DNA of 64,000 nucleotides from MWEH01 sp964392385 (GTDB lineage Bacteria; Bacillota; Clostridia; Christensenellales; DTU072), in the NCBI GenBank assembly GCA_964392385.1, contig CAYMPR010000002.1:1-64000 (forward strand). Reading direction: 5' to 3'. Below are positions 63,514 through 64,000 of this stretch, piece by piece. The notes under the pieces were generated by a model. That model had not been told where the DNA came from and searched no databases. It saw nothing but the letters and a program-made list of their open reading frames with translations. Position numbers and translations under genes: made by a program. Positions within the stretch are counted from its first letter, which is position 1; each line of letters opens with the position of its first letter.

Positions 63514-64000
63514 ATGCTAGGTTTAGTTCTTGAAGGTGGTGGCGCAAAAGGTGCATTCCATGCTGGTGCAGTAAAAGCACTCATAGAAAGAGGATATGTT
63601 TTTGATGGGGTGGCTGGAGCATCAATCGGGGCATTGAATGGTGCTATGATAGCGCAAGGTGATTTCGATAAATGCTATAAATTATGGGAAAATATTTTAC
63701 CTTCAACTTTTTTAGACGTAGAAGATGATAAGTTCAATCAACTATTTGATGGAGATTTCGAAAAAAATGATTTTTCATATGCAATTAAGTTGGCCAAAAA
63801 TGCAATTTTAAACAAAGGCCTTTCAATGGAAAAAGTTGAATTAATAGTAAACCAAAATGTTTCTGAAAATAAGCTATTACTATCTAATACAGATTATTGT
63901 TTGGTAACAGTAAATGTTTCTGATAAATGGAAACCGCTTGAGCTTTTTAAAGAAGATATACCATCTGGATTCTTAAATAAATATATTTTAGCAAGTGCAT
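63514..64000 (+). CDS. Patatin-like phospholipase, partial at window end
   Basis: The first 162 residues of a patatin-like lipid acyl hydrolase are visible; the 3' end lies outside the window. It opens with LVLEGGGAKGAFHAGAV, the oxyanion-hole glycine motif, and has the nucleophile elbow GASIGALNG, with the Ser of the Ser-Asp dyad. The catalytic Asp-Gly/Ala would lie beyond the window. GAGGTG lies before ATG 63514. It starts 9 nt after lacZ, so may be cotranscribed, though no functional link is known. Confidence 0.9.
   Translation, partial: MLGLVLEGGGAKGAFHAGAVKALIERGYVFDGVAGASIGALNGAMIAQGDFDKCYKLWENILPSTFLDVEDDKFNQLFDGDFEKNDFSYAIKLAKNAILNKGLSMEKVELIVNQNVSENKLLLSNTDYCLVTVNVSDKWKPLELFKEDIPSGFLNKYILASA

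Noticed and set aside
1..64000. Alternative genetic code with TGA as tryptophan
   Set aside because: TGA ends several clear genes (khpA, aspS, mtaB) and tryptophan is encoded by TGG throughout.
1..64000. CRISPR arrays, tRNA genes, IS elements or phage genes
   Set aside because: No regularly spaced repeats, tRNA cloverleaf sequences, transposases, integrases or phage proteins were seen on either strand.

Overview
The window is an AT-rich stretch of a low-G+C Firmicutes chromosome, most likely from an uncultured anaerobic, probably gut-associated, Clostridia-type bacterium. The evidence is HrcA/CIRCE control of dnaK, hslVU, trmFO, rny, ylxM-ffh, rbgA, tmcAL, the diaminopimelate aminotransferase DapL, ferredoxin-linked 2-oxoacid oxidation (iorAB), acetate formation (pta-ackA) and a GH2 beta-galactosidase. 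TGA is used as a stop (khpA, aspS, mtaB), so the genetic code is standard. Two runs of exactly 100 N (22910-23009 and 51672-51771) mark this as a draft scaffold, probably metagenome-assembled. No tRNA, rRNA, CRISPR array, IS element, prophage or toxin-antitoxin pair was seen. No stretch longer than 300 bases lacks a gene.

Layout. 1-2435: rny and a small membrane zincin (DUF3267). 2570-10356: the main accessory locus, with an aconitase-superfamily hydratase, two phenylacetate-CoA-ligase-type enzymes flanking iorA-iorB, and a tandem-ACT protein; it looks like a module that converts aromatic amino acid-derived 2-oxoacids or arylacetates to and from aryl-CoA. 10358-12443: a folate cyclo-ligase, an RsmD-CoaD fusion protein and a coiled-coil protein. 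12679-16274: tmcAL (minus strand), pta, ackA. 16362-18301: rpmF, plsX, rnc. 18429-24910: smc, ftsY, ylxM, ffh, the chromosome-organisation and signal-recognition genes. 24933-28748: rpsP, khpA, rimM, trmD, rbgA, rnhB, rplS. 28813-34629: an unassigned polytopic membrane protein, then topA and trmFO. 34630-39612: hslV, hslU, hisS, aspS. 39612-43321: an RseC-like protein, thioredoxin, glyA, a cysteine desulfurase and an Fe-S scaffold. 43329-46230: lepA and hemW. 46262-54266: the heat-shock operon hrcA-grpE-dnaK-dnaJ, running into prmA, rsmE, mtaB and a HIT protein. 54349-54525: rpsU (minus). 54812-59132: dnaG, rpoD, a Nif3-like protein and a zinc-ribbon protein. 59145-64000: dapL, lacZ-type beta-galactosidase and a patatin-like lipase cut by the window end.

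How the genes work together. Most of the window is the housekeeping core of translation, protein targeting, folding and cell-envelope or phospholipid initiation, in compact operons with 1-14 nt overlaps. Energy metabolism is fermentative: IorAB yields reduced ferredoxin and acyl-CoA, and Pta-AckA converts acetyl-CoA to acetate and ATP. Recognisable regulation includes sigma-A-type promoters before rny, smc, rpmF, rplS, hrcA, rpsU and lacZ, a CIRCE operator before hrcA, and a candidate operator over the lacZ promoter.

I do not see a clearly new defence, mobile or RNA system. The most unusual items are: the linker-less RsmD-CoaD fusion; tandem duplications of gene 3' ends (ftsY, tmcAL, and weakly prmA), one of them at an assembly gap; the aryl-CoA/IOR locus with an adjoining stand-alone hydratase; and a large membrane protein that begins with a lipobox and an extracytoplasmic domain.
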